The notes under the pieces were generated by a model. That model ran no database searches and was not told where the DNA came from. It was given only the letters and a program-made list of their open reading frames with translations. Position numbers and translations under genes: made by a program. 64,000 nucleotides of DNA. Origin: Terribacillus saccharophilus. Lineage in GTDB: Bacteria; Bacillota; Bacilli; Bacillales; Amphibacillaceae. Below are positions 12,216-21,124 of the stretch, one piece after another. The stretch lies in NCBI RefSeq assembly GCF_002272745.1, contig NZ_NPBD01000007.1, positions 62,001 through 126,000 on the forward strand. Direction: 5' to 3'. Every line of letters starts with the position of its first letter. Position 1 is the stretch's first letter.

Positions 12216-12599
12216 TTATTCGGTGTGTGCGATAGCTGAGATTTCAATCAACTGCTCTGGAAATGCCAGGTAGGTTACGCCGATGAGGCTGCCTGCTGGC
12301 CGGTGAGTATCTAGGTATTCCTTGAAGAGGTTGATAACAGACTCGGTATGCGCTTGGGGATTAGTTAAATAGATTTCCACATAAGCAAGGTTGGACTTTG
12401 TGGCATTCAATTCTTTCAGTACACGATCAAGGTTTTCGAGCGTTTGTCGCGTCTGGGCTTCGATATTGTCCTCGCCAATGAATGTGCCGTCCTCATTATG
12501 TGAAAATTGGCCTGAAACGTAAATCGTACCGTTCACGCTGTAGCCTTGACTGATACCGTGATCCCAAAGGTTGTGATTATAAGTTTTAATATCCTTCAT
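12216..12599 (-). CDS. RidA-family enamine/imine deaminase
   Basis: This 127-residue member of the YjgF/YER057c/UK114 family is expected to hydrolyse reactive enamine/imine intermediates in the cytoplasm or a related small substrate. GTIYVSGQFSHNEDG, NLDRVLKELNATKSNLAYVEIYLTN (in part), and the C-terminal RPAGSLIGVTYLAFPEQLIEI carry the family pattern, though the usual catalytic Arg-containing segment is rendered as RPAGSLIGV. The start at 12599 has AGGAGA just upstream. A longer open frame into the next gene's leader is not supported. It is divergent from an HxlR regulator, which probably controls it. Confidence 0.85.
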   Translation of the reverse strand: MKDIKTYNHNLWDHGISQGYSVNGTIYVSGQFSHNEDGTFIGEDNIEAQTRQTLENLDRVLKELNATKSNLAYVEIYLTNPQAHTESVINLFKEYLDTHRPAGSLIGVTYLAFPEQLIEISAIAHTE

Positions 12600-12704
12600 A
12601 TTTTTCTCTCCTTTTATTTGAATTAAGGTAAGTATAGAATGAATAGGAAAAGGAAAATAGTACGCACTTTTTTGATAGATACTACCAGAAAGGATAGTGT
12701 TCAT

Positions 12705-13043
12705 ATGGGTATGGCTGATTATAAGGGGAAGGGGAATGTCCAGGAGACGCCTTTTGGTTATACGCTGTCCGTTGTTGGAGGTAAGTGGAAAATGCTTATC
12801 CTTTATCTATTGGCAGAAAATCAACCCGTTCGTTTTAATGAAATGAATAGAAAGCTAGAGCCAATCACTTATAAGATGTTAAGTTCCCAGCTTAAAGAAT
12901 TGGAAGCAGATGGGATGGTCACACGAAAAGAATTTCCTCAAATTCCTCCTAAAGTGGAGTACAGTCTTACCCCTAAAGCAGAAACGCTATTACCTGTATT
13001 GGAGCAGTTATGTGAATGGGGAGAAATAAACCGTAATCATTAA
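12705..13043 (+). CDS. HxlR-family winged-helix regulator
   Basis: This 112-residue DNA-binding protein has a complete HxlR domain: FGYTLSVVGGKWKMLILYLL, RFNEMNRKLEPITYKMLSSQ, then the wing VTRKEFPQIPPKVEYSLT. It lacks the N-terminal Cys (usually in a CPV motif) through which HypR-type members sense disulfide stress. I chose ATG 12705, preceded by AGAAAGGA, over a longer frame that would run into the ridA leader. The 105-base divergent spacer between it and the RidA gene is the likely operator region. Confidence 0.88.
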   Translation: MGMADYKGKGNVQETPFGYTLSVVGGKWKMLILYLLAENQPVRFNEMNRKLEPITYKMLSSQLKELEADGMVTRKEFPQIPPKVEYSLTPKAETLLPVLEQLCEWGEINRNH

Positions 13044-13164
13044 CTCCTTTCTGCATAGCTGTACGAATGACAGGTATTGTTTCAAAAGATTGAGTGAAGT
13101 TGATATGCAAATCTTTAAATAAAGAGCAGCCGATCACATAATATAGAAAATCCATATTGAAGAG

Positions 13165-13198
13165 AGCCCCTTCTGTGAGAGCAGAGGGGCTGTTCGTT
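13165..13198. terminator. Terminator-like hairpin downstream of hxlR
   Basis: AGCCCCTTCTG pairs with CAGAGGGGCT around TGAGAG and is followed by GTTCGTTT. A nearly identical hairpin occurs at 32758-32793. Confidence 0.65.
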
Positions 13199-13296
13199 TA
13201 CTACATACATTTGGATTATGTTGAAAGTAGATACATTACATAGCAAATGGAGAGTGCCAATTCAGGATAAAACGACAGATCTTAAAACCCTGCAAC

Positions 13297-13355
13297 ATGT
13301 AAGAAGACCTAAATTCCTTTCTGTTTGAAACGGAATTTAGGTCTTCTTTTCTTTT
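13297..13355. repeat. Repeated 17-bp palindromic hairpin, copy 1
   Basis: AAGAAGACCTAAATTCC pairs perfectly with GGAATTTAGGTCTTCTT across a TTTCTGTTTGAAAC loop, followed by TTCTTTTT. The same outer stem and TGTTTGAAA loop recur at 24869-24918 with compensating changes in the inner stem. It works as a terminator in form, but no gene ends directly before this copy. Between it and hxlR, and on to 13425, nothing else is recognised except a 60-codon minus-strand frame (12973-13155) without a ribosome binding site. Confidence 0.65.
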
Positions 13356-13425
13356 TAAGTAAGAGCATTCAATAAACTATAATCCCCAATTACAGACTTC
13401 GTACTCATTTCCAAATCACTGATAA

Positions 13426-13439
13426 TGTAATCCGTTACA
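13426..13439 (+). promoter_or_regulatory. LacI-type operator upstream of the regulator gene
   Basis: TGTAATCCGTTACA has perfect TGTAA/TTACA half-sites around a four-base centre. It lies about 150 bases before the LacI-family gene and resembles the operators at 13524 and 14640, suggesting autoregulation and possible looping. Confidence 0.55.
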
Positions 13440-13523
13440 AAATCAGCATATACCTATGAATGCACCCATATCGTTAAAGTATAAATAAATCATAGCAACT
13501 TGAGTAAAAAGTTCTTTGAAAAA

Positions 13524-13537
13524 TGTAATCGATTTCA
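13524..13537 (+). promoter_or_regulatory. cre/LacI-type operator before the regulator gene
   Basis: TGTAATCGATTTCA fits the cre consensus TGWAANCGNTNWCA at every position. It lies just ahead of the LacI-family gene and could bind CcpA, the local repressor, or both. Confidence 0.65.
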
Positions 13538-13578
13538 TTTAGGCGCATACAATGGTTCTTAGGAAAGTAGGGAAAAAG

Positions 13579-14577
13579 TTGGCGAACATTCAGGAGGTTG
13601 CAAAACAAGCGAGAGTTTCTGTTGCAACGGTATCAAGAGTACTCAATGGACAAAATACTGTATCTGAAAAAACAAGAAAAAAAGTGGAAGAAGCAATAAA
13701 GAAGTTAAATTATGAACCTAGTATGTTGGGGAGAAATCTAAGAAATTCGGAAAGTCGGCTTTTCTTAATCTTAATTCCATCGATCTCCAATCCATTTTAT
13801 TTAGAAATAATTAAAGGAATTGAAGCAGTTGCCATTAGCCAAAATTATAATATTCTTTTATGTGAAACAGATTCGAACCCTGAAAAAGAGAATATCTTTT
13901 TCGATCTTGTTCGAAAAAAGATGGCTGATGGACTTATCTCAATGGATCCTACTGTAAATATAGAAACACTGAAAAATCTCTCCGAGAAGCATGCAATTAT
14001 CCAATGCAGTGAGTATGAAGAAGGGAGTGGAATTCCTTATGTGACGATAGATAACGAGGAAGCTTCTTACCGGGCGGTTAAGCATTTAATTCAAATTGGC
14101 CATAAAAAAATTGCCTTAATAAACTCTGATGAAAAATACTTATACGCACGGCAGAGAAAAATGGGTTATCTAAGGGCTTTAGAGGAGTATGGGATCACTT
14201 TAAATAGTCAGTATATTATTCTTACCCAGCATTTGGACTTTGAGAATGGCCAGCATGCAATGAGAAAGATATTGAATCTTCATGATAGACCGACTGCTGT
14301 ATTTTCTGTATCAGATCTTTTGGCTATTGGAGCACTTAAAGAGATAAATACTTTTGGATTGCAAGTACCAAGTGATATTGCCGTAGTGGGTTTTGATAAA
14401 ATTGACTTTTCAAATATGACGAATCCAACCCTTACAACCATTGCCCAACCGATGCACAAGATGGGAACTGTTGCAGCAAAAATGCTGATTGATAAGATGA
14501 ATGGAAAAGAAGTGGAAAGTATCATATTAGATCATGAACTCGTGGTAAGAGAATCAACATCAGGTCAATCCATCTAA
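13579..14577 (+). CDS. LacI-family sugar-responsive repressor
   Basis: This protein of about 332 residues has an N-terminal LacI helix-turn-helix (ANIQEVAKQARVSVATVS, then RVLNG hinge) and a periplasmic-binding-protein-like effector domain with the C-terminal VVGFDKIDFSNMTNPTLTTI block. It is expected to repress the sugar ABC operon that follows until an inducing sugar binds. I prefer TTG 13579, with GTAGGG upstream, because it places the canonical start before ANIQEV. An in-frame ATG at 13552 adds nine residues and cannot be excluded. Three similar operators flank the gene. Confidence 0.9.
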   Translation: MANIQEVAKQARVSVATVSRVLNGQNTVSEKTRKKVEEAIKKLNYEPSMLGRNLRNSESRLFLILIPSISNPFYLEIIKGIEAVAISQNYNILLCETDSNPEKENIFFDLVRKKMADGLISMDPTVNIETLKNLSEKHAIIQCSEYEEGSGIPYVTIDNEEASYRAVKHLIQIGHKKIALINSDEKYLYARQRKMGYLRALEEYGITLNSQYIILTQHLDFENGQHAMRKILNLHDRPTAVFSVSDLLAIGALKEINTFGLQVPSDIAVVGFDKIDFSNMTNPTLTTIAQPMHKMGTVAAKMLIDKMNGKEVESIILDHELVVRESTSGQSI

Positions 14578-14581
14578 TATT

Positions 14582-14618
14582 AGCTCTCTGCTATTAAAGA
14601 GGTTAATAGCAGAGAGCT
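14582..14618 (+). terminator. Strong hairpin after the LacI gene
   Basis: AGCTCTCTGCTATTA pairs with TTAATAGCAGAGAGCT around a short loop. There is no T-run after it, so it may be a weak terminator or a processing/stability element between the regulator and the transporter genes. Confidence 0.55.
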
Positions 14619-14639
14619 GACCTTAGATGTGAGATGTAA

Positions 14640-14653
14640 TGTAACCGGTTACA
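14640..14653 (+). promoter_or_regulatory. Perfect 14-bp palindromic operator before the sugar importer
   Basis: TGTAACCGGTTACA is a perfect palindrome and also fits the cre consensus completely. It lies 47 bases before the binding-protein start, well placed to repress the importer operon. Confidence 0.75.
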
Positions 14654-14700
14654 AATCACGTATAAGGAGCGTTTTTTCAAAAAATAAAGGGGTGAAAGAT

Positions 14701-15663
14701 TTGAAAAAATGGCTGGTCTCCATGTTAGCTTTCGTTACAATCTTTGGTTTGGTTGCATGTAGTAGTGATACTGGGAGTTCCGATAGTAAAGAAGATGACA
14801 CACTGAAAATTGGTATATCCTTACCATCTGCAACACATGGTTGGATGGGAGCATTAATTGATAGTGCTGAAAAGCAGGCAAAGGCACTTAAGGAAAGTGA
14901 TGATATTGAGTATGTGATGACAAATGCTGCTGATCCAAACAAGCAAGCTAATGATGTCGATGATTTAATTGCTCAAGATGTGGACGTTATTGTAATGCTT
15001 CCTATTGAATCTGCAGCACTTTCTCCTGTAGGACAAAAAATCAAGGATGCAGGAATTCCGTTAGTTATTGTTGATCGCGAGCTTGAAAATGATGCGGCTA
15101 CTGTAGTTGTGAAAGGTGATAATGAAGGAATTGGTGTTAATGCAGGAAAGTACTTCGTCGAAAAGTTAGAAGGAAAAGGGAAAGTGGTTGAAATTACTGG
15201 TCCGCCAAGTTCAGTTACAGAGCAGCGTGGTGCAGGCTTTAAAGAAGCAATGGAAAGTTCAGATATCGAAGTCATTGCTTCACAAAGCGGGGATTTCTCA
15301 ACCGAAAAATCATTAGAAGTTATGCAAAATATTTTACAGGCAAATCCTCAAATTGACGCTGTGTTTACACAGGATGATGGAATGGCTCTTGGTGTTATCC
15401 AAGCTATCAAAGAAGCTGGACGTACAGATATACAATTTGTAACAGGTGCAGGTGGTGGAAAGGCTGTATTTGAAGATATTCAAGCAGATGGCTTAATTTC
15501 AGCAACTTTCCTATATTCTCCTACTATGGTGGAGGACGCAGTGAAAATTGCAGGAGACATTGCAAAAGGAACTGATCCTGCAGAATCAATGGTAGTAAAA
15601 GAGGCTACTCAAGTTACAAATGATAACGTTGATGAGTTCTATGATCCAGATTCTAAATTCTAA
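14701..15663 (+). CDS. Sugar-binding lipoprotein of an ABC importer (RbsB type)
   Basis: This 320-residue extracellular solute-binding protein has a lipoprotein signal peptide with lipobox LVAC near residue 20, so it is anchored to the membrane outer face. The mature protein follows the ribose/galactose-binding fold: KIGISLPSATHGWMGALI, VDVIVMLPIESAAL, VDREL, and VFTQDDGMALGVIQAI. The TTG start has AAAGGGGTG upstream. The 24 codons before it cover the operator and are not likely translated. It is the first gene of an importer operon with the ATPase and permease downstream. The substrate is a monosaccharide or polyol, not identified. Confidence 0.9.
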   Translation: MKKWLVSMLAFVTIFGLVACSSDTGSSDSKEDDTLKIGISLPSATHGWMGALIDSAEKQAKALKESDDIEYVMTNAADPNKQANDVDDLIAQDVDVIVMLPIESAALSPVGQKIKDAGIPLVIVDRELENDAATVVVKGDNEGIGVNAGKYFVEKLEGKGKVVEITGPPSSVTEQRGAGFKEAMESSDIEVIASQSGDFSTEKSLEVMQNILQANPQIDAVFTQDDGMALGVIQAIKEAGRTDIQFVTGAGGGKAVFEDIQADGLISATFLYSPTMVEDAVKIAGDIAKGTDPAESMVVKEATQVTNDNVDEFYDPDSKF

Positions 15664-15741
15664 ATAGTTGATAGGAAATACAATGATGGTGGGTGATGAT
15701 TGTATTTCCTATTTTCTTTTAAGGGAGGGATAATATACGCC

Positions 15742-17247
15742 ATGACTAAAAGTCCTTTCATGACAATGAACAATATTGATAAATCATTTAACGGCGTTTC
15801 AGTGTTAAAAAAGGTAACTTTTCATGTTGCACAGGGTGAGATACATGCACTCTTAGGAGAAAATGGTGCAGGTAAATCTACGCTGATGAATATCTTAGGC
15901 GGAGTCCATCCATTTGATAATGGCTCTATACAAATTAATGGTGAAGAAGTAAAGATAACAAATCCAAGGGCTGCCCAAGAATATGGTATTAGTTTTATCC
16001 ATCAAGAGCTTAATGTCGTGTCTGATCTAAGAGTCTACGAAAATATGTTTTTGGGTTCAGAAATTCGCACTAGATACGGATTTCTAAAAGTAGATGAGAT
16101 GTGTCAAAAAACAAATGAAATACTAGCAAAGCTTGGCGTAGATATCGATCCAAAAGAATATGTAAGAAATCTAGAAACCTCCTACAAACAATTAATTGAA
16201 ATATCCAAAGCATTATTACACAAATCCAAACTGATTATTATGGATGAACCAACAACTTCTTTAGCAGAACATGAAGTTAAACGATTATTTGGATTGATGA
16301 ATAACTTAAAGCAATCTGGTGTGTCTATTATTTATATCTCTCATAAGTTAAAGGAAATCAAGGAAGTTTGTGATAGATATACAGTGCTTCGTGATGGCGA
16401 GCTTGTTGGTAATGGGAGTATGGAAGAGGAGAATTTAGATACGATAACAAAACTCATGGTTGGTAAATCTATTTCCCAAGAGCGATTAATTCAAGACCAT
16501 ACCTTTGGTTCAGAAGTGTTAGAAGTGAATAACTTATCAAGTCCAGGGTGTTTTAGCAACATTAGCTTTACTCTTAAAAAAGGGGAGATAGCAGGCTTTA
16601 CTGGCTTAGCAGGAGATGGGAGAACGGAGCTTTTTGAAAGCTTATTTGGTTATCGAAAAACATACACCGGTGAAATCAAAATAAATAATCAGCTGATAAA
16701 AATAGATCATCCACGTAAAGCAGTAAAAGCAGGATTAGGACTTGTACCGAAGGATCGAAAGGAAAATGCAATTATTAAAGATCTAAGCGTTATTCATAAT
16801 ATGAGTTTATCATCTATCGGACACTTTGAGAGAGTTGGTTTTATCCAAGATAAACTGGAAAAGGAAAGATTTCAGTACTATAAGGAAAAGTTGAATATTA
16901 AAGTACACAACCCACGCATTACGATCGATAAGTTAAGCGGTGGAAACCAGCAAAAAGTCATTATTGCTAAATGGTTAGAGGTTGATACGGACATTATTAT
17001 TTTCGATAATCCAACACAAGGAATTGATATTGGGGCAAAACAAGAAATATATCATCAAATCGTCTCTTTAGCCGAACAAGGCAAGGCCGTTATTATCTTA
17101 TCTTCGGAAGCACCTGAGATACTTAAGATTTGTCATCAAATCTATGTGATGTTTCAAGGGGAAATAACAGCAAGATTTAAGGGAGAAGAAGTAACAGAAG
17201 ACGAAATAATGAGTTATGCAACTGGCTCAAAAAGGGAGGCGAAGTAA
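15742..17247 (+). CDS. Sugar ABC importer ATPase with two nucleotide-binding domains (RbsA type)
   Basis: This 501-residue cytoplasmic ATPase has two fused ABC domains. Domain 1 has Walker A LLGENGAGKST near residue 38 and Walker B LIIMDEPTTSL. Its signature region is degenerate (LETSYKQLIEISKAL). Domain 2 has a non-canonical Walker A region (FTGLAGDGRTELF), the signature LSGGNQQKVIIAKWL and IIFDNPTQGIDIG. This asymmetry is normal for RbsA/MglA proteins. ATG 15742 follows AAGGGAGGGA. The permease gene starts one base after its stop codon. Confidence 0.92.
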   Translation: MTKSPFMTMNNIDKSFNGVSVLKKVTFHVAQGEIHALLGENGAGKSTLMNILGGVHPFDNGSIQINGEEVKITNPRAAQEYGISFIHQELNVVSDLRVYENMFLGSEIRTRYGFLKVDEMCQKTNEILAKLGVDIDPKEYVRNLETSYKQLIEISKALLHKSKLIIMDEPTTSLAEHEVKRLFGLMNNLKQSGVSIIYISHKLKEIKEVCDRYTVLRDGELVGNGSMEEENLDTITKLMVGKSISQERLIQDHTFGSEVLEVNNLSSPGCFSNISFTLKKGEIAGFTGLAGDGRTELFESLFGYRKTYTGEIKINNQLIKIDHPRKAVKAGLGLVPKDRKENAIIKDLSVIHNMSLSSIGHFERVGFIQDKLEKERFQYYKEKLNIKVHNPRITIDKLSGGNQQKVIIAKWLEVDTDIIIFDNPTQGIDIGAKQEIYHQIVSLAEQGKAVIILSSEAPEILKICHQIYVMFQGEITARFKGEEVTEDEIMSYATGSKREAK

Positions 17248-17248
17248 A

Positions 17249-18226
17249 TTGGCTAATACTAAGATGGTCAAAGAACAAAAGCCGCAAATGTCTACTATAA
17301 AAGGCAGACTCTCGTGGCTGTGGTCTGAGTACAGCGTTATCATTGCCTTCATTATTATTTTTATTGCAGCATCGGTTTTGAGTCCTAGATTTCTAGATAT
17401 GAATAATCAGCTCAATATATTAATGCAAGTATCTATTATTGGAATAGTAGCTTTAGGTATGACTATTGTCATGTTGTCAGGTGGTATTGATCTTTCAGTG
17501 GGTTCTGTGCTTGTATTGGTCGGTGTTGTTACAGTTTTAGCTTTAAATGCCACAGGAAGTATTTGGATTGCCTTACTAACGGCATTTATAGTCGGATCAT
17601 TTGCAGGTTTCTTGAATGGAGTAATGGTGGCTAAAGGAAGAATTGCGTCGTTCATTGCGACCCTCGGAATGATGGCGGCTGCCCGCTCTATTGCCTTGTA
17701 TATTGCTGAAGGTGGCAGTATTTCAGGGGAAGTTTCAGGGTTCACTGCAATTGCTAATAACAATTTGTGGATTTTTGATTATCCCATTCTTATCTTCCTT
17801 ATCATGACGATACTTGTTTATATTTTAATGCATAAAACACGTTTCGGACGTCATGTATACGCCATAGGAAGTAATGAGAAAGCTGCCCTTCTTTCAGCCA
17901 TTCGAGTAGATCGGATAAAAATTGGTGTCTATAGCTTGGCAGGCTTACTAGTGAGTATAGCAGCTATTATTGAGACATCTCGACTGAACTCCATTTCTTC
18001 TTCTAGTTCAGGAGTCCAATATGAACTAGATGCGATCGCTGCAGTAATAATTGGTGGTACAAGAATGACTGGTGGACGCGGAAAGATCATAGGTACATTT
18101 TTTGGAGTGCTCATCTTAGGTATTCTAAATAATATGATGAATTTAATGAACGTATCTCCGCATCTTCAAGGGTTTGTTAAGGGCTTAATCATTATTATTG
18201 CAGTAGTATTCCAAAAGAGAGAGTAG
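17249..18226 (+). CDS. Sugar ABC importer permease (RbsC type)
   Basis: This 325-residue membrane protein has about eight to ten helices and the BPD_transp_2 pattern. MTIVMLSGGIDLSVGSVL and the EAA-like AIAAVIIGGTRMTGGRGKIIG are characteristic of ribose/xylose-type permeases. The TTG start, with GGGAGGCG upstream, lies immediately after the ATPase stop. An earlier in-frame ATG lies inside the ATPase gene. It forms the channel for the RbsB/RbsA-type components just upstream. Confidence 0.92.
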   Translation: MANTKMVKEQKPQMSTIKGRLSWLWSEYSVIIAFIIIFIAASVLSPRFLDMNNQLNILMQVSIIGIVALGMTIVMLSGGIDLSVGSVLVLVGVVTVLALNATGSIWIALLTAFIVGSFAGFLNGVMVAKGRIASFIATLGMMAAARSIALYIAEGGSISGEVSGFTAIANNNLWIFDYPILIFLIMTILVYILMHKTRFGRHVYAIGSNEKAALLSAIRVDRIKIGVYSLAGLLVSIAAIIETSRLNSISSSSSGVQYELDAIAAVIIGGTRMTGGRGKIIGTFFGVLILGILNNMMNLMNVSPHLQGFVKGLIIIIAVVFQKRE

Positions 18227-18237
18227 GAGGGATTGCT

Positions 18238-19272
18238 ATGGGTATAAAAGTGGGTATTATCGGGTGTGGCTCGATCACTAAATTACGCCATGCACCTGAA
18301 TATAAATCTAATCCATATGTGGATGAGATTGTTTTTTTCGACCGGAATGCAGATCGCGCTATAGAGCTTGCAAATGAATTTGGTGGGAAAGTTGTTCAAT
18401 CAGTGGAAGAGCTATATGCCGATTCTGCTATTGATGTAATTAGTGATTGTTCGACTAATGAATATCATCATATCTATTCTACCAATGCACTATTAAGTGG
18501 CAAGCATGTCTTATGTGAAAAGCCAATTTCTTTAACTATTGAACATGCTAATAAAATAGTGGCAGCTCAGAAGAAAGCCGGAAAGAAATTAATGGTTGAT
18601 CACAACCAACGATTTAATCGTGCGCATCAAAAAGCAAAAGAAATTATTAGTAATGGAGAACTTGGAAAAGTACTAACTTTTAAAACAACCTTTGGACATT
18701 CTGGACCTGAACAATGGGGGGCAAATAAGTCAAACTCTACATGGTTTTTTAAGAAAGAAAGGTCTGGCCATGGAGTGGCAGGAGATTTAGGCATTCATAA
18801 AGTGGATTTAATCCATTACATTTTAGAGGATGAAATCGAGCAAGTCAGTGCTTTTCAAGGTGCTCTTGATAAAGTGAATGAGTACGGAGAACCCATTGAA
18901 GTGTGTGATAATATTGTATGCACTTTAAAGACAAAAAAAGGGCGTATAGGTACAGCTTCTTTTTCTTGGACATATTATGGAGAAGAAGATAATAGTACGA
19001 CTATCTATTGTGAAAAGGGAATACTCAAGATTTATCAAAATGAATCCTACCAATTAGAAGTAATAAGAGAAAACGGAGAGAAGGAACATTATAAACTTGA
19101 AAGTATCCAAACAAACAATAAACAAACGAATAGTTTTGTGATCGATGCTTTTATTGAATGTGTACGACTCGATCAGGACCCACTGGTATCAGGAAATGAC
19201 GCATTATCTTCATTAAAGGTGATTTTGGGCATTTTAGAAGCAGCAGAAACAAATCGGGTTGTTACTATTTAA
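18238..19272 (+). CDS. Gfo/Idh/MocA-family oxidoreductase of the sugar operon
   Basis: This 344-residue dehydrogenase has an N-terminal NAD(P)-binding motif GIIGCGSITKLRHAPEY, CEKPISLT with the conserved Lys near residue 97, and GDLGIHKVDLIHYIL bearing the catalytic-region His. It begins 12 bases after the permease with GGAGGG upstream, so it is part of the importer operon and probably performs the first oxidation of the imported sugar or polyol. Inositol-type substrates are plausible for this family but unproven here. Confidence 0.88.
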   Translation: MGIKVGIIGCGSITKLRHAPEYKSNPYVDEIVFFDRNADRAIELANEFGGKVVQSVEELYADSAIDVISDCSTNEYHHIYSTNALLSGKHVLCEKPISLTIEHANKIVAAQKKAGKKLMVDHNQRFNRAHQKAKEIISNGELGKVLTFKTTFGHSGPEQWGANKSNSTWFFKKERSGHGVAGDLGIHKVDLIHYILEDEIEQVSAFQGALDKVNEYGEPIEVCDNIVCTLKTKKGRIGTASFSWTYYGEEDNSTTIYCEKGILKIYQNESYQLEVIRENGEKEHYKLESIQTNNKQTNSFVIDAFIECVRLDQDPLVSGNDALSSLKVILGILEAAETNRVVTI

Positions 19273-19362
19273 ATAATATAGCTCTTATAGCGGAGCCACC
19301 CCAAGGTGTGCTTACAGCGACAATATCCAAGGCCATAATTGCTGATTTATCTCATTGTAATT

Positions 19363-19399
19363 AAAAGAGAACCGTTGACTCGCGGTTCTCTTTTTAATT
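19363..19399. terminator. Bidirectional terminator between sugar operon and GntR gene
   Basis: AAAAGAGAACCG pairs with CGGTTCTCTTTTT around TTGACTCG, with A-runs and T-runs on both sides. It serves the convergent operon and GntR gene. Confidence 0.85.
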
Positions 19400-20008
19400 T
19401 TGACTATTGATTAGATGCAGGCAGAAGTCGAGGTCTTTCTCCAAATGCTGTTTCATTAATTCTTCCGCACGTTCAGGCAATCGGTCTCTAATTGCATTAT
19501 ATATATCTTCGTGCTCCTCAATAAGAAAAGGACGATTGTAAAATACTACTGTCTTACGGAATAAGTAGATAATACTCTGCATGCGGTTAATTGTATCTAT
19601 CAACTTATCGTTACCGCTGGTTTGAACAATGATCTGATGGAATCTTTCGTTAGCATCCATGATCTCATCATAAGAACCATTTTTTCCTATCTCCACACAT
19701 TCAGCCAATGTTGCTAATTGCTCAGCGGAAGAATAGGTGGCAGCACAGCGTGCACTATATCCTTCCAAAAGCATACGTACCTGAAAAATGTTTCTTAGAT
19801 CTTTGTCAGTCGGTTTTACAACTTTTTTATTTATGATTAGTCCTTCGTATTCCAACCTTTTAATTGCATCACGGATTGGCGTTCTACTGAAACCAAGATC
19901 TGTGGCTAACTTTTCCTCTGTAATTTTTTCTCCGCTTAGCAACTGACCATTCAATATCTTATCCCGAACTAATTCATAAGACTGTTGCACGGCTTTCTTC
20001 TTATCCAT
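19394..20008 (-). CDS. GntR-family (FadR subfamily) repressor of acid-sugar cluster 1
   Basis: This 204-residue regulator has an N-terminal winged helix (ILNGQLLSGEKITEEKLATD, LGFSRTPIRDAIKRLEYEGL). An all-helical FCD effector domain follows, with His ligands likely in ANERFHQIIVQTSGN and EHEDIYNAI. ATG 20008 is preceded by GGTGGAG. A longer frame to 20038 lacks a ribosome binding site. It is divergent from the acid-sugar operon at 20.2-24.8 kb, with two TGTATACA operators between them, so it is the likely local repressor. Confidence 0.9.
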   Translation of the reverse strand: MDKKKAVQQSYELVRDKILNGQLLSGEKITEEKLATDLGFSRTPIRDAIKRLEYEGLIINKKVVKPTDKDLRNIFQVRMLLEGYSARCAATYSSAEQLATLAECVEIGKNGSYDEIMDANERFHQIIVQTSGNDKLIDTINRMQSIIYLFRKTVVFYNRPFLIEEHEDIYNAIRDRLPERAEELMKQHLEKDLDFCLHLINSQN

Positions 20009-20125
20009 ATTTATATTTCTCCACCTTAAGTTTCCCATCAGATAAAACCAGTTGGGTTTAACATCATCATATCAAATCTCAGTAAAAAGACAAATTTACC
20101 ATGAAATAAAACGAAATTAAAACAA

Positions 20126-20157
20126 ATGTATACAATAAAAGGTTAAATTGTATACAA
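20126..20157. promoter_or_regulatory. Paired GntR operators, cluster 1
   Basis: The palindromes TGTATACA (20127-20134) and TTGTATACAA (20148-20157) have centres 22 bases apart, about two helical turns. They fit cooperative binding of a FadR-type repressor between the divergent gntR and dehydrogenase genes. Confidence 0.65.
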
Positions 20158-20185
20158 AATTATCTAATTATGTTTAAATTGAGAA

Positions 20186-20199
20186 TGCAAACGTATTCA
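20186..20199 (+). promoter_or_regulatory. Possible cre site of acid-sugar cluster 1
   Basis: TGCAAACGTATTCA matches the cre consensus at 12 of 14 positions and lies 28 bases before the dehydrogenase start codon. This suggests catabolite repression as well as GntR control. Confidence 0.4.
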
Positions 20200-20226
20200 A
20201 TATTTTTCGGAGGCGAATAAATCATC

Positions 20227-21120
20227 ATGAAATCAAACATTGGCTTTATTGGACTTGGAATTATGGGGAAACCGATGGCATTGAATTTAATAAAAGCAGG
20301 TCAAAATGTAACCGCTTTTGATATTAATAAGACGGCGGTCGAACAGCTGGTTGCAGAAGGAGCAAAACCAGCTCTATCTATCCAGGAAGCTGTGGAAAAT
20401 AATGATATCGTCATTACTATGCTACCTAGTGCAAAGCACGTAAAAGATGTTGTGTTAGGTGAAAACGGTGTAGCTTCATTTGCTAAAGCGGGGACAATTG
20501 TCATTGATATGAGCTCACTTTCTCCAGTTGACAGTGTGGAAATCGCAGCTGCATTAAAGGAAAAAGACATACGTATGATGGATGCACCAGTCAGCGGAGG
20601 AGAGCCAAAAGCAATTGATGGGACTCTATCTATTATGGCTGGAGGAAAAGAGGCAGATTTCACAGCAACAAAACACATCTTTGATATTGTGGGAGCTGAA
20701 ACTGTTCTTGTTGGAGACAATGGAAGCGGTGTAACTGCAAAGCTAGCAAATCAAATAATTGTTAACTTGAATATTGCAGCCATGTCTGAAGCTCTTGTAC
20801 TGGCAGCAAAAGCAAATATTGATATAGAGAAGATGTACCAGGCAATCAGAGGAGGCCTTGCTGGAAGTACCGTACTTGATGCGAAGGTTCCATTAATTCT
20901 CGATCGCAACTTCAAACCAGGCGGCCGAATAGATATTAACTTAAAAGATATTACCAATGTTATGGATACAGCGCATAGCATCGGTGTTCCGCTTCCGCTC
21001 ACAAGTCAGCTGCTTGAAATTTTCCATGCACTGAAAGCAGACGGAAAAGCAACGGACGACCACGGTGGAATTGTGCAATATTACGAAAAACTTGCTCATG
21101 TAGAAGTAGGGAGGAAGTAA
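20227..21120 (+). CDS. Beta-hydroxyacid dehydrogenase, acid-sugar type (LtnD-like)
   Basis: This 297-residue NAD(P)-dependent enzyme of the 3-hydroxyisobutyrate/tartronate-semialdehyde reductase family has the nucleotide loop GFIGLGIMGKPMA. Substrate motif DAPVSGGEPKA is near residue 119-129, and catalytic Lys172 lies in GSGVTAKLANQ. In clusters with a DUF1537 kinase, such enzymes (LtnD, DenD) oxidise a tetronate to the 2- or 3-oxo acid before phosphorylation. The kinase gene overlaps its ribosome-binding region directly downstream. The exact acid sugar is not determined. Confidence 0.88.
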   Translation: MKSNIGFIGLGIMGKPMALNLIKAGQNVTAFDINKTAVEQLVAEGAKPALSIQEAVENNDIVITMLPSAKHVKDVVLGENGVASFAKAGTIVIDMSSLSPVDSVEIAAALKEKDIRMMDAPVSGGEPKAIDGTLSIMAGGKEADFTATKHIFDIVGAETVLVGDNGSGVTAKLANQIIVNLNIAAMSEALVLAAKANIDIEKMYQAIRGGLAGSTVLDAKVPLILDRNFKPGGRIDINLKDITNVMDTAHSIGVPLPLTSQLLEIFHALKADGKATDDHGGIVQYYEKLAHVEVGRK

Positions 21121-21124
21121 CGTG

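Noticed and set aside
12973..13155. 60-codon minus-strand frame after hxlR
   Set aside because: It looks mildly protein-like (CSLFKDLHINFTQSFETIP) but overlaps the end of hxlR, has no ribosome binding site, and a terminator lies directly upstream. It may be a gene fragment and is not called.
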